DNA of 64,000 nt, taken from Bettongia penicillata ogilbyi. Its lineage: Eukaryota; Chordata; Mammalia; Diprotodontia; Potoroidae. Below the pieces are notes generated by a model, which was not told where the DNA came from, searched no databases, and saw only the letters and a program-made list of their open reading frames with translations. The stretch covers positions 17,867,718 to 17,931,717 of the forward strand of contig JAJHZJ010000014.1 of NCBI GenBank assembly GCA_023548195.1, written 5' to 3'. Shown piece by piece: positions 12,221-25,284 of this stretch. The stretch's first letter is position 1. The number at the start of each line of letters is the position of its first letter. The translations under genes and the position numbers were made by a program.

Positions 12221-14110
12221 ACAGTATAACCCAAATAGACACTATAGGTGGAAAATAAGCTGGCATAAGAATTTGAAAGGAGAAAGAGAATGACTTGAAT
12301 TGCATTTGAGAAATTGTATAATTTGTCAATGGCCCCACAATTCCTTTGACACTATAAGTTCCTCAGCTTGCCAATTAATATTAACTTTCGAAACATTATT
12401 TTTCTTCACACACTGTTCTAGAAAAATTGTCATGGTTGATATTTCCTGTCCATTTCCTATCTCTATATCTTTCCACAGAAAGTACTTCTTTCCTAGATTG
12501 TGCTACTTCTTCCCCTCCTCTTTGAAATTCTTTAGCTGTGATACATTTTGGCATAATGTTAACTTTTCATTCCTCAAATATAGTTGTATTCCATATTTTT
12601 TCTGCCATGAAGCAACAGTGGTACAATTTTGGTATTAAAATGATGAGCTTTTCTTTTCAGGATCTTAGGATCATTAAAAGGACTTTTCAATTTCTCAAAG
12701 TCAGGAAAGCATATCATTTTCCTTTTATTCCGTACTGAGCTCAACTTCTTGTCAATTTGTACTTGTTATCTTAGATTACAATCTCTATGGGCAATATAAA
12801 CTTATTATTCTTTTTTTTTTCTTTTGTGGATGGCCAGGGCAGACTCCTTTGAGCAATGAATGACAGATCTCTTCTCAAAAGTCTGCATTGTTGTGGAGCT
12901 TAATGTATTTATCATAATTTCTTCCACAGAGAGGAATATCTGGAAGACCTCACCATTCAATTCCTATGCAACTTGAACTCTATGGTGGATTCTAAAGGTA
13001 TTTGGCAAAAGCATATCTCCCTGTCTTATGCCTATTCTAATGTTTATGATCAGAAAGGATAATTGAACTAAGATATTTGTTATAATTATCAAGGAAACTT
13101 GAATAATTTTCATTCATGGATGAGGAAAACCCCATTGGTGTCAGATGATTGCAAAAAACCAGAAAGTGAGAGGCATGAGAATCGTACAGTTCAGGGGAAA
13201 CTCATTAAGGGCTAATGGTGCCATGAGAGTAAGGAAAAACAGAGACAAGAAAGTTGCCATGGCTATCAATACCAAAGTATTCATCAACATCATCAGTTGC
13301 TATACTGGGGACCTGAGAATAAGATTGGGCATGGCTCCTGCTGTGATCCATAGTGGGGTCTGCTGAGCATAAAAGAATATCACAGAAGCAAGGGGCAGTC
13401 CGGTAATCCATTTCAATACACTTTAGAAGTAGGGGACTAGAGAGCTGAAACCACAGAAATGTGGTTTCATCCCATAAGTGAAAGTAGAGCCACAGTGATA
13501 GCCAAAGATAAGTCAGAGCAGATAATTGTTTTGCTAATTTCACCTAGTGAGTTAGATCCAAGACAGTGATTCCATTTTTCTTCTTCTTTCTCCTTTCTTG
13601 CATAGCTTATTACAGCTTTGCAAAGCCTGGGGAAGAACAAGTGAATCAAGACTTACACTTGTACACAAATTATTAAACAAGCTGGAATTAGATTTTGAGG
13701 CAACTGTCTCAGGTACTTCCTATTTCTATTGTTCTTCCTGTGGCATATTTGAAAGGAAAATAATGTCTCCTAGAATATGACACCTGAAGGAAGTACCTGA
13801 GAAAAAACGGCACCATCTATACAAGGGTGGGACCAGACAAGACAGAATAACTAACTACTTGATCAGTCAAAGACATTTTTACTCCTTTCACAACTGCTAC
13901 ATCATCATGGTGCAATCTTCCAGAGTTTATGCTGCACTGGAATAGTCTTTAAGAACCCAGGGGTTCTTTTAAGAACAAAGCCATGATGATATGATGTGGA
14001 GGGATGAATATAATAATGTAATCAAAAAGAATTATAATCAAAAAGCTAAGCATTTGAAAATGATAATAAGGAAATGCAAGATCATCCTTTTGTTGGAAAG
14101 TTACACTACT
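12221..14110. other. Unassigned region
   Basis: No repeat I can name. It contains a 13-bp perfect inverted repeat (13708-13720 and 13789-13801) and a stretch at about 13000-13560 whose minus-strand frames read like a membrane protein, broken by shifts and stops; see the findings. No splice-flanked exon could be supported. Confidence 0.4.
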
Positions 14111-14276
14111 AAACTGTGGTTAAGCATACCTGCTTACTTACTGTTTTTTTCCAAGTATAACATAGATTCCTTGAAGTAAAGAACCATCATTCATTTTGTC
14201 ATAGGTGTCTCCAGCAAAGTACTTAGTCTTACACATAGTAGGTACTTAATAAATGTTTATTGCATTGGATTGTAAA
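14111..14276 (+). mobile_element. L2 3' end fragment
   Basis: Ends with the typical L2 tail ACATAGTAGGTACTTAATAAATGTTTATTG, preceded by a weak match to the 'stretch before the last exon-like motif' of L2. The start is approximate. It is old and non-coding. Confidence 0.7.
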
Positions 14277-14411
14277 TGTATCATCACAATGAAAGACTAA
14301 ATAAAGGGAGAGACTTTCTGAAGTAGCAAAAATACTAGATCCCTTTGTTGAGTAAAAATATGTAACCATGAATGGTGATACTGATTTAGAAGATAAAGTC
14401 ATTCATAACAT

Positions 14412-14585
14412 CTTAATTGTTGTCCTTCTTTCTTGAAGAGGACCAAAATGACATCACAAGGATAAACTCGAAGAAGTAGAAATGACCTTAACGAAAGCAA
14501 AAAAAAAGCACCATACTTGAATATGGCTCTCTCAAAGCCAGGCCTGTTACACTTTCCCTCAGGATTCTCAGGCAGATTCAAACCC
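14412..14585 (-). mobile_element. Probable SINE remnant, antisense
   Basis: ATTGTTGTCCTTCTTTCTTG followed by AAGAGGACC is the antisense of the SINE tail seen at 7480-7515. The remainder to about 14585 is too diverged to align by eye. Confidence 0.5.
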
Positions 14586-17500
14586 CAAGATTTTTAAATA
14601 AGTCTTTTAACTACTTCTTCTACTTAGTTTTTCTTTTAAGATAGAATTTATTGGGTTTACTTGCCTGATGAGAAGGTGGTGAAAAAAATGGAGCTTTAAA
14701 AAATGCATGGAGAGCCATCTTTGAGACTCAAAGACAAAAAAAATCAAACCACTTCAGAAAACAATAAAAGTATTTGAGATGATATATGTACCACCCATAC
14801 ATACACACACATATGTGTATTATATATACAAACATACATTTAGTTCTGCTTTTCTGATGTGTTTTATGTATAATATATATGCATACACACATAAATATAT
14901 GTCTACTTTTCTGATGTGTTTTTATATGACTAGTTTGCTGTGACTTGTTTATCATTTCATTGGTCCTTGAAGAACAGTACATGGCTTGCAGTTTAATTAA
15001 ATTACATGAAAAGGTTGATATACAGAGTTGGTATTCATAACTGCAGAATGTGATTATGAGTGTGGAAGTTTATGTATTTTTGAACGAATAAAATGAACAA
15101 ACAAATAAATAGTCTCTAATATCTCGACTAAGTGTACGCATTCTTTGGCTTTTGAAAAGGAATTCCAGTAAGCAATGATTAACTTTCCTATTTCAAAGGA
15201 GAGTCAAGAAGTGAAGTTTTGTTATCAGCCTTCTGAATCTCTGCAAGATCAAACATTTGATGAAACATATTTCAGGAACAGAAATTGCTGAAACCACTCA
15301 TGAACTCTTTCAGTCATGTAACCACATATTTGCCATCTACTTGAGAAGACAACATCCTGTGCTCTGTATTTTTGCTTCTGTCCTTGAAGTTCTACAGTGA
15401 CTTCTTTAGCTATTTATTCTACCATTTCTTGCTTGTTAAGACCTCAGTAAAATCAACAGATATTTGTTGAATGCCTACTATGTGTCTAAGACTGAAGAGT
15501 GACAAAAAAATGTAAGAAACACATATAAGGCATTTACCTCTTTCATATGTGAACAATTTGGTTGCTCCCAAAAGGCAAAAATAACATTGGTGTAAAGGAA
15601 AACAATAGAATTCACTCATGAATTAACAGTATCAAATAAAATGTGAAGGAGAAACACAGACTGCTTTGAGAACCACTCAAAAGAATGTACTAAGAGGACC
15701 TGTTTGAAGCTAGAGAAATGACTGTGGAAACAACGATTACAGTATATTGCGTTCTATAAACTAATTTTTATACAACTTTTTAGAGGTTTAATGTTTCTAA
15801 CTGACAAAGTTACAAATCAAATAAACATTTGGGTACTATGGAAAGATTATTACATAATCTTATAATTATATAATTGAGCTGTTGGATTGTTGAGTTCATG
15901 TCTGACAGAAAGATCAATTTGGGTTTTCCTTGTAAGGTAAAGATGATTTGAGGAAATAGAGGGATCAGCAAGAGGAGTTAAAAAGCCAACAGGAAAGAAG
16001 ATTTGAGAAAAAGCTATTTGCATGTTGAACAGAAGAGAAGGGAGAGGAGATGAACAGGAGTTGTAACAAAAAACATAAAAGACTCCTATCCCAGTAGCCT
16101 GTTCAACTACCTTATTAGGAACTTTCTGATTGGAAGAGAGGCATTGCTTTGATGATTAGCTGAAGAAAGGCTGGACCAGCTGCTGTAAGGTTACTGCTGC
16201 TGCTGGAAGAGTGTTTGGGGCTATTGCTTGAAAGTGCCACCTACAGCTGGAGAGGACATTTCTGTGTTACTCTCTATTACCCTTTCTGGTCTGGGAGGGA
16301 GGTGAGATTTTGCTCTAAAGAAAGGGTTTGAATCTGATATGGCGAAAGAGAATGCCTTGCTATTTTGTAGTTCTGAAAAGTTTAGCATTCTCTGGCTTAA
16401 GGGAACTGCTTGTCACTCAAGGAGTCAAACATTTTTCTTGACATCCTATTGGAGATGTCTGGAAACAAACAGAGCTTGTCATTTCTTCATCAACTTGAGA
16501 GCAGAAGATAAGTGACTTTTTCTTTTGTATGAAAGTCACAAGAATGGGGGTGGGGGGGGCAGTAGCAAAGAAGCAGCTTTGTGTGATGCAAATGATTCCT
16601 GAAGGGATTAAGGATATCAGGGCCTGTAGTCCTGGGTTGTTAATTGCCCTGCAATAGAATGAAGTTTATATAAGGATATATGAACACATACATACACACA
16701 TGTATATACACACACATTATTTAATATATAATACATATATAACCATATAGTATATAATTACATATATACATGTATTCATGCACACACATATAGTATTATA
16801 TATATAGAATTAAGTGTATACTCACTTCTCCACACTGCTTATATTTGTGAGAGACTGACTCAAGTTAATGAGTGGATTGTTATATTATGATTATTCTTGA
16901 GTAAATGTTCTGATGATTAGTATTGCTTTTGTCTTATCACTTAGTGAATATTTGGAATTAATGGTGCTGTAATGACAGACTTTGTGTAAATAGTAAGCAT
17001 GCTGATTAGGACCTTATAAGCTACAGTGGTGAGTAGTACAAAAGTGTGCTCTCTTTTCCTCCCATACTTATGTTATCCTTAGCAATCTGAGAGAGACTAG
17101 TGATTAGTAACAGTATGAGCGTTTCCCTTTTCTGGGAATTTCAAAGCTGGTACAAGTTGGGTGAGCACGACAGATTAGAGAGGGCAAGTCAGGTGGCCAT
17201 GCCATGGTTGAGCTACACAGTTTCCAGAAATTTGAGAGTTTTTCTCCAGTAGACACTGATATAGTCAAAGCAATTCCCCCTATTTTTAAGTAGGCCAGGA
17301 CCCAAATAAGCCTATCAAAAAGAATATAAAACCAATATTTATTAGGCATTGTTGTAAACACCATCAGTTTGGTAAGATGGCATCATCTCCATGGGATACC
17401 AGGGAGCTACTTCTGGGATAATTATGAGGACTAGAACAGGTATGAACATTCTGTGTTGGCCTACAGCAAATATAGAAAGAGCCTTTTTCCAGCTGGAATG

Positions 17501-18647
17501 ATCAGCATCTTCAAAATGGCATGTCTGAAACAGAAATGCATTTTGTTGTATTTGTGTATGAGGGAGCAAGGTGACTCCTTCACTAGTGGCTTCTTGTGAG
17601 AGAACTAATGTAGGAGAAAGAACTGTGCAACCTCTACCTCTTCCCTGATATCTCCTCTGCCCTCTGTATGCTGTTCTTTGCATTTTTGTTTACCTTTTTA
17701 TGTTCTAGATTCAGAGTAGAGTCTCTAGTTGTTGCAATGCCGGGGTTAAGATGAATTGTAAGCCTATCTTCTCTCTTCCAACTGCAGTGGTTTCAGGTAC
17801 TGGGGGCAAGGTCTACATGATTATTCTTCTTATATCTCTGAAGTACACATTCCTTTGCAAAACACTTCCTATGCTAAGTGGTTAAGGAAGTGGGGTGATA
17901 GTCATTTGTTCTTTAAAATGGGAAGAGCCATTGGGGTCTTGGGACAATGGCAGAGAAAAGAGACATCTCAAAACCCTCAAGGTACTTGAGAACCCTGAGG
18001 GTGAGCTGTAACAGTCTGTCCTTGATAGAGTAAGAGCTAGAGTCAATTATGTTACATAAATCATAACTAGTAATTTTTCTGTCAGACATTATATTGAGAG
18101 AGTAGGCATAAAGAAGTTATTCCTTGTATTCCAGGAGTTCATATTCACATGGGAGAAGACAATATAAAGGGGAGTTGGAAAGGGGTTGAGAACGATGACA
18201 ACATGCTATGGAGACAGCTGGAAAATGGTGTGGAAAGTCCAATTCTGAGAAAAAATAAGTCACAGAATTGCATATCAGGGTTGGGGGACCCACAAATTAT
18301 TCCATTGTTGCAGTCAGGAAGATATGGGATAATGACTAAAGTGGAGACAATACAATGTGAACATAAATGAAGAGTGACCCAGATTTCCACACTGAAAAGT
18401 GATCGTTCCAAAGCACAAAGTAAATACCATTAGATAATAAGGTTAGCCTCTGGAAAACATAAGCTAAGTTTCTGCACTAGTATTTAAAATTTTTAATTAC
18501 TTGAGGCAACTGAAATCTTTCATCAGTCACTGTATGATCTATTTACATTATTGTAGTGATTTGTGTAAATTACAAAGCATATTTCTGACAGAAAAAAGGC
18601 GAGGAAAAAGAGAAAAGTAATCCAGAGAAAGGAAAAAAGATAAACAT
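14586..18647. other. Unassigned region with two microsatellite patches
   Basis: It contains TA/CA-rich patches at about 14800-14905 and 16680-16815 and otherwise single-copy-looking DNA. Two consecutive minus-strand open frames (17683-17342 and 17364-17104) show no domain I recognise. A short phrase at 15450-15500 resembles the L2/MIR-type 'GAATGCCTACTATGTG' block but is too short to call. Confidence 0.35.
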
Positions 18648-20264
18648 TTAAATATTTTTTGTATTTATTTGTAGATTTTGACATTCATTTCCACAAAATT
18701 TTGAATTCCAATTTTTCTCCCCATCTCTCCCCCTGTCACCCCATAATACCTTGCATTCTGATTACTCCTTCCTTCAATGTACCCTCTCTTTCTTTCTAGC
18801 TCCTTGCAGTATTTTCTCCTTGAACTGAGAACTCTGAAATTTGGCCACAATATTCCTAGGAGTTTCTCTCTTTGGGTCTCTTTCAGGAGGTGATTGGTAG
18901 ATTCTTTCAATATTTATTTTGCCCTCTGGTTCTAGAATATCAGGAGAATTTTCCTTGATAATTTCATGGAACATAATGTCTAGGCTCTTTTTTTGATCAT
19001 GGCTTTCAGGTAGCCCCATAATTTTTAAATTGTCTCTTCTGGATGTGTTTTCCAGGTCAGTTGCTTTTCCAATGAGATGTTTCACATTAACTTCTATTTT
19101 TTCAAACTTTTTATTTTGTTTTCTAATTTCTTGGTTTATGTTATAGTCATTAGCTTCCCTGAACTTGATTATCTCTTTTAAAGAACTACTTTGTTCAGTG
19201 AGCTTTTGAACCTTCTTTTCCATTTGGCTAATTCTGCTTTTGAAAGCATTCTTCTCCTCATTGGATTTTTGAACCTCTTTTGCCAATTGAGTTAACTTTT
19301 TTTCAAGGTGTTATTTTCTTCAGCATTTTTTGGGTCTCCTTTAGCAAGATGCTGACCTGTTTTTCATGCTTTTCTTGCATCTCTCTCATTTCTCTTCCCA
19401 GTTTTTCCTCCACCTGTCTAACTTGATTTTCAAAATCCTTTTTGAGCTTTTCCATGGCCTGAGCCCATTGGATATCTATTTCGGATGTTTGGGATGCAGA
19501 GGCCTTGACTTTTATGTCTTTCCCTGATGGTAAGCATTGTTCCTCCTCATCAGAAATGAAAGGAGGGAACATCTGTTCACCAAGAAAGTAGCCTTCTATG
19601 GTCTTATTTTTCTTCCCTTTTCTGGGCATTTTCCCAGCCAGTTACTTGACTTCTGAGATTCCTCTCCACCCCTGCCTCAGTAGTGCGTGGGGTCTGAGAT
19701 TCAAATGCTGCTCCATAGCCTCAGGGCTTTCAATGGCAGGTGGGGCTGCTGTTCAGGGTAAGATTAAATTCAGGTTCTCAGATGGGGGCAGGGCCACCTC
19801 CCAGGCTCAGTTCCCTCAGGGGGTTTATGCAGAGACCTTCAGTAATGGATCTGAGGTCCTGTTTGCTCCGGGAGCTCCTGGCCACCACTTCCTCTGCCGC
19901 TTCCTCCTGAGGGGGCTTGAGTTATGTAGACACCTGCTCCCCCCTCAGCCAGCCCAGAAGTCTATCTCACTAACCTGTAGTGCCTGTAGGTGGAGGGACC
20001 TTCGTGGCCGCAGGAGGTTCTGTCCCTGAAGCCTGCTCAGATTTGCAACTCTCGGGGTTGTGCTGCCCAGGCAGGGCTGGACTCTGCTGTCCTTTGGTGC
20101 CAGTTTTTCAGGGCTCTCTGGAATGGAAATCTCCTCCACTCCATTGCTGTGCAGCTTGCACTGCTCCAGAATTTGTGGGGAGTTCTTTTTACAGAAAATT
20201 TATGTACTGTGGGTTTGGAGCTAGCATATGTGAGTCTTTCTACTCCACTATCTTGGCTCCTCCC
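18648..20264 (-). mobile_element. Half-LINE HAL1-b with deleted 3'UTR
   Basis: The 5' end at about 20264 has the antisense of GAGCCAAGATAG (20244-20257). The 5'UTR runs to 19630 and ORF1 from 19629 to about 18790. About 900 bp of ORF1 end and 3'UTR are missing: at about 18779 the sequence jumps to the terminal 130 bp of the 3'UTR (18648-18778). No target-site duplication is visible. The right flank is directly an L1 ORF1 fossil. Confidence 0.8.
18790..19629 (-). pseudogene. ORF1 of HAL1-b, frameshifted and truncated
   Basis: Encodes the N-terminal two thirds of an L1-type ORF1 protein. The start MPRKGKKNKTIEGYFLGEQM at 19629 matches HAL1-d and HAL1-e. Frame one (19629-19303, 108 residues) covers the N-terminus and first coiled-coil heptads and ends KETQKMLKKITP. 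Frame two (19286-18774, 170 residues) continues the coiled coil and then the RNA-binding region (LKIMGLPESHDQKKSLDIMF). One frameshift at about 19300 separates them. The C-terminal region after RNIVAKFQSSQFKEKILQGA is lost to the deletion. No active protein is expected. Confidence 0.9.
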
Positions 20265-20985
20265 CTCTCTTATAGGGATGTAAACAGTATGCTCAAATTG
20301 AATAACAAGTTGTTGTTATTTTCCCTCCATTTATCTTTTTATGCCTCTCTTGAGACTTGTATTTGGAGATCATGTTTTCTATTGTTCTCTGGCCTTTTCA
20401 TCAGGAAGGTCTGGAAATCCCTTATTTCACTGAATATCCATTTCCTTGCCTGAAATATTATACTCAGTTTTGCTGTGTAATTGATCCTTGGTTGCAGCCC
20501 AAGCTCCTTTGTCTTACCAAATATCATATTCCAGTTCCTTTGATCTTTTAATACAGAAGTTGCAAGATCCTGTGTGATCCTGATGGTAGTTTCTCAATAT
20601 TTCAACTTGTTTCTTTCTGGATGCTTGCTGTATTTTCTCTTTTACTTGATAATTCTGGAATTTGGCAACAATATTCCTTGGTGTTTTCAGGTTGAGATGT
20701 CTTTCAGGAGGTGATTGGTGGATTCTTTAGATGACTATTTTGCCCTCTGGATCTAGGACCTCAGGGCAGTTTTCTTTGATGATTTCTTGGAAGATATTGT
20801 CCAGGCTCTTTTTCTCATCATGGCTTTCTGGTGGACCAATATTTCTTAGATTTTATCTCCACAATGTATTTTACAGGTCAGTTGTTTTTCCAGTGAGATA
20901 TTTTACATTTTCTTCCATTTTTTCCATTCCTTAGATTATATTTGACTGACTCTTGTTTTCTCATATAGTCATTTACCTATGTACA
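20265..20985 (-). mobile_element. L1 ORF1 fossil, different subfamily
   Basis: Antisense ORF1 that tracks the copy at 32900-33560 closely: TATAGGGATGTAAACAGTATG here against TATAGGGATATAAACAGTTTG there. The sequence covers the end of ORF1 and about 40 bp of spacer, then stops at about 20985. It contains the blocks for the RNA-binding region (20690-20840) and has multiple stops. It meets the 5' end of HAL1-b at 20264/20265 with no spacer. Confidence 0.75.
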
Positions 20986-21502
20986 CTATTATCTCTAGAT
21001 AGGAAATAAGGTCAATCTTGAATGGTTATACTTAATGAAGTCATCCTAGTTTTTTGGGCATTGTTTCCCTATGTAAATGTTTAAGCATCATTTCTTTAAT
21101 AATTTAAGGGAGTTGAGTGAGACATCCCTCATTAGTTGGTTTCTCCCCAGACTAGATGATGAAATCATAGAAGGTAAGGGCTGGTAACCTAGAAAATAAG
21201 TGTTAAGGTATTTTTGAAAAGTTTCAAGACATGTTTATACTGAAGTGTGTACGGTGAAGTATGAAGTTCTCTGATCACAAATAGATGTAATTCGAAGATG
21301 GCTTGACATTGGTTAGCTAAAAGGAAACCACATCCTCTGATAGCCTTTTAAAAACTGAGACTTGAGAAGCCAGTCAATCCAAAGACCGCTCTAAGGAATG
21401 TGAACCCTAAAAGTGAAGACAGTAATAGGAGGAGAGGAGAGGAGGGGAGGGCAGGGGAAGGGAGGGAAGGGAAATAGAACATAAGATGGTGAGAAGAGGG
21501 AA
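20986..21502. other. Unassigned; GA-rich tract at 21427-21473
   Basis: No recognised repeat other than a purine-rich GGAGG/GGGAA tract at 21427-21473. The open frame on the opposite strand there is low complexity. Confidence 0.4.
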
Positions 21503-21705
21503 GCGAACAAGCATTTATTGAGCATCTTCTATTTGTTGCTTTTTGCAAATATTATTCCCCAACACCCTTGTAAGGAAGATGCTATTATTTTTCTCATTTT
21601 ATAGCTGAGGAAACAGAAATATACAAAGTAAGCTTCTGAGGACAAATTCAAACCCAAGTCTTTCTGACTCTAGACCCAATGCTCTAACCACTGCCCAATG
21701 TAGCC
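21503..21705 (+). mobile_element. MIR/THER-type SINE
   Basis: Contains the ordered MIR blocks CATTTATTGAGCATCTTCT, CATTTTATAGCTGAGGAAAC, CAAATTCAAACCCAAGTCTT and CCCAATGCTCTAACCACTGC. It is old, with an internal gap after the first block. Confidence 0.85.
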
Positions 21706-22094
21706 ACATGTGGAAGGAAAAAAAAAACCAGCTCTTGAGATGGAATATTCCTCAGCATCTTACAGAAGAGGTATATAGAGTGCTAGAGGAAGGAGAAAAA
21801 TTATGAAGAATGTGATTTCTATGAGTTCAGAAGAGAGGCAGCTTTGACCACTGAGAGTTAAGGCACACAAAGGTACAGTTCCCTAGAAGGGGAACAGTTT
21901 GAGAAAACCACAAGAAGGAAAAGCATATGAGGGCCCATCCCTGTTAGTTGCTTTGACCATACATCTTCCATAGGTGTGGGCAAAGAGATAGGAGATGTAA
22001 TTATAAACTAATTAGAACTGAAAAGTGATAAATTTATTTTCTCACCTTCTACTCACCCCTTTATATGTTATTTTCCCTCTTACCATGATAACTA
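21706..22094. other. Unassigned
   Basis: Nothing recognised. Confidence 0.35.
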
Positions 22095-22605
22095 GAAGTT
22101 TACCATTGATCTCTTAGTCACTGACTCTTTTCTTTTGAATTGTGTTGTCCTCTGGTTTAATTGACAATGACTTCTCTAGTTTTTCACTTAAACTCTCTAA
22201 CTGCTCATTCTCTTATCTCCTTTGCTGACTCCAATTCCTTTGTTCACTCCCTAAAGATAGGTGTTGTCCAAGGCTATACCTTTGACCTTCTCTTGAAAGC
22301 TGCAATTTCATTTGGTCTGAAGGCTTCAATTTTCATCTCCATTTGTATGAATTCTTTATCACTATCTCTAAATGGTCTGTCAAGTTCTTGTTTCCCATTT
22401 TTACTCTTCCTCAGATGTCTTAAACTAGATGTTTAAATGTTCTAAAAAAATTAACCAACCAACTCATATTCAATGCTACATTAGAAGATCTATGAGAGCA
22501 GCAATTCTGTTTTACTTAATTTTTGTATCTCTCCAAATGCCTAGCATGGAGCTCTGTGTGCAGTGGATATGAGATAAAATTAAAGTTGGTGTAATAGGAC
22601 CAGAG
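22095..22605 (+). mobile_element. L2 (CR1-clade LINE), end of ORF2 and 3' end
   Basis: Order of blocks matches L2: TTACCATTGATCTCTTAGTC, CTTATCTCCTTTGCTGACTC, GTGTTGTCCAAGGCTATACC, GGCTTCAATTTTCATCTCC, then the 3' end with ATCTCTCCAAATGCCTAGCATGG. The 91-residue open frame at 22161-22436 is a remnant of the L2 reverse-transcriptase C-terminal side. It has no catalytic motif and is not a gene. Confidence 0.75.
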
Positions 22606-25284
22606 CCCATGAATGAATAACTTAATTAGTGTTCTCTTTTAGTTGTTTAAGCTTTTAGGGCAGGAATATTTTACAACAGTTAATTTTTAGATTGATTATC
22701 CAAAGTAGTCAATTTTGGAATACTTACTATTTTATTTGAAAATTCAAACTTTTTCTTCTAGCCAAGTAAGAAAAATTAGTTTCAAAACTAACCTGGCAAG
22801 AAATAAACTATCATTTACAGTTGGTCACCTTAATGTAAAGGATTCCAAAATGACAGGCAGATGAGTATAGGCAAAACACTTGTAAACTTTGTTGCTTGGG
22901 AAGTTTTGCCACTAATTTCTTGGGAGCAAGTCAATGCTTCACTAAAAAGAAACACACCAGTGGCTACCACAGAAGAAATAAGTAAGTTGATAAGACTTAC
23001 TATTTAATTGCCAAAATTTATATTCTCAACTTAGTGTCAGCCTCTTCCAAGTATTCACGTCATGAAGATATTTGCTCATTTTAATGAGGTCATCATATTG
23101 GGCATCTTCTCCTTTGAAAATGCTTTAAAATCCTTTATATATTATTCCTCCTAATCCAGCTGTGTAGCCAGGACTAAAACTAAGATTGGCTAAGAATTGC
23201 GGTTACCGTCTGTGCATGTAATATAATGATAAAAAGTTTGTTTTCATAGGGCCAGAAGTATGTGCAGAGTTAAGAGATGCCAAGGGTCAAAAAAAGTAGA
23301 GGTATAGAGGCAGCAAGGGTACTCAGTATAATGAAATCTGTGTTAAACAGTTTGGCAACTTCATGATACAAAAGGTCAGGATCAGATGAGGTTTTCCAGA
23401 GTTAGAAAGCATCCAGAGAACTAGTTATCTAAAACATGTTTGAGTTCTTCCAAAAGGTATACTTTCAATTTGAGTCATTTGACTCAATGATCATGACCCT
23501 TCTATTTTGATGTCTAATGTTTGGGCATGCTTAGACTGCTCCCACATGATCTTCTGATCAAATTTTAGCTGCTGAGGGTTCCCCCACTGCTATACTGGTT
23601 CTTTTGTATTGGAAACATGATAATTCATGCAACAGTGGAAACTAAAGCTCATTTTTTTTTGGAAGTATCCTCTGTAATCCTGCATTTAGGGTTTTTTAGC
23701 CTATTTGGTTTTTGAAAACAGCCAAAAGTCACTCAGTGCTAAGTGAATAATCCAGTTAAGTTGGCAAATGTTTGGGAGGAAACAGAAGGGAAAAGCATGT
23801 ACAAAGAGAAACAAATTTTTCTAAATGTTGTTTGAGACTAAAAGTAAGGTGTAATTATTAAGTACTGGGGTTAATTTTCTCATGTGGCTGGTGAACTGTC
23901 TCTGAAAGCAGTTTCAAAGAGGAAGCTTTGAAAAGAGTTTGAATAATAGCCATCTTTGAAATAATTATCAGCCTCTCATGATTTCTAATTTTACGGCAAA
24001 TATCATTTTGGATTTATAAATTCTGATATCTTTTTTTGAAAACCACGTATCATAAGATACTTGTGTAGGCCGAAATGTTCTCAGCTGCAATGGCTGATTT
24101 TACATGCAGTGGTAAAGGATGTCTTTCCCAAAACATCGTAGTCAGTAAACTAACTGCTAGCTTTTGCTATTGTGATTTATAGTATTCTTTATATCTAAAA
24201 CAAAGTGAAAAGACTGCCATTCCAAATGTGGTCATTTAATGCATAGTATTAATGAGAGGGTATTAGAGATAGTTGAGGTGTGATTTGTTACCTCTGACTT
24301 ATTTAAACATTAGTAAAATAAAAGAAAGTAGATCATACCTCCTATAGAATAGGAAGTCTTTGCTTACTTAGAACAAGGTAATTAAGTTTTTGCCAGTGAC
24401 TCTGCAACAGGGAAGGTTCTCAGGTGGCAGGCATTTAAAAAAATGTAGAAATGAAAATGAACTGCAGCGTATGATAAACTGAACTCTGAAGTAGTATACA
24501 GAGTGTGTATTGTGTGAAAGGCTTGAAAGCAGAAAGAGGTATGGAAGGTGTCATGGTCAGCATATTGTGAGCACAAAACATGTGTGCGAGGATATAATAT
24601 AGGTACAGAGAGGTTGGGTTTGTGTTCTGTGGGTATTAAAATGGGCAAAGAACAGGGAGAAAAATGAGCACCTTGAACATAAGCACAAATCATTCCTGCT
24701 TTCCAGAAACTTCTATTAATAACGAAATATCATTTTGAAGGTCTCATTAATTTATACTTTGGCAACCTTATTTATTCTCAGTTTTGGTATGGTCAGCTCT
24801 ACTCTGGTACTTTAGTGTCTATTTTTCTTCTGGTTCGCCAAAGGTTGCAATTTATTCCTTATCCAATGAGCCTAGGTAGCAGCTGCTGTCTTACAAACAA
24901 TTATCAGAGGGTCCTAAGCACCACAGAACTCTTCATTTGTAACCAAACATTTGTGAAGGACACTCTCATGATAAATTATCTTTCAAAAGGCAAGGCTTGA
25001 ACTCTAAAATAAGTGACACTGAATTTAATTTCTTCTCAATTTTCATAGGGCTTTCCATACCTCCTGTTCTCCCTCCTTCCCTCACTTCTTTTAGGTGAAA
25101 CAGACAATTTGATGCTTTTAACGAGTTCTGTCTTCTTTGTCCTGGATTCAGCTGTAACTACTCCATATATGGAGCAAAATTATTTTCTTTTTTTAAATTT
25201 GAAGAATCAAAGAGGCTTAGAGAGAGTGGCTTGCTGGTCACATGACTCAGAAGTCTTCCTAATGAGTTCTAATATGTGTAGATT
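22606..25284. other. Unassigned, single-copy-looking region
   Basis: Balanced base composition with no repeat, RNA gene or supported coding exon recognised on either strand. The longest frame (24693-24382, minus) shows no domain. Confidence 0.35.

Noticed and set aside
13005..13060. Minus-strand reading IGIRQGD that resembles a reverse-transcriptase motif
   Set aside because: The following residues do not continue as the LSPKLF-type motif expected of RTE, and no other polymerase block is nearby.
17104..17683. Two consecutive minus-strand frames (113 and 86 residues) as a gene
   Set aside because: No recognisable domain, a frame change between them, and no splice or expression evidence.
19598..20453. 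Plus-strand frames of 143 and 157 residues
   Set aside because: They are antisense to the HAL1-b 5'UTR and the adjoining L1 ORF1. Equivalent frames appear by chance at 61477-62088.
24382..24693. 103-residue minus-strand frame
   Set aside because: Isolated, no domain, ordinary length for chance in this much DNA.
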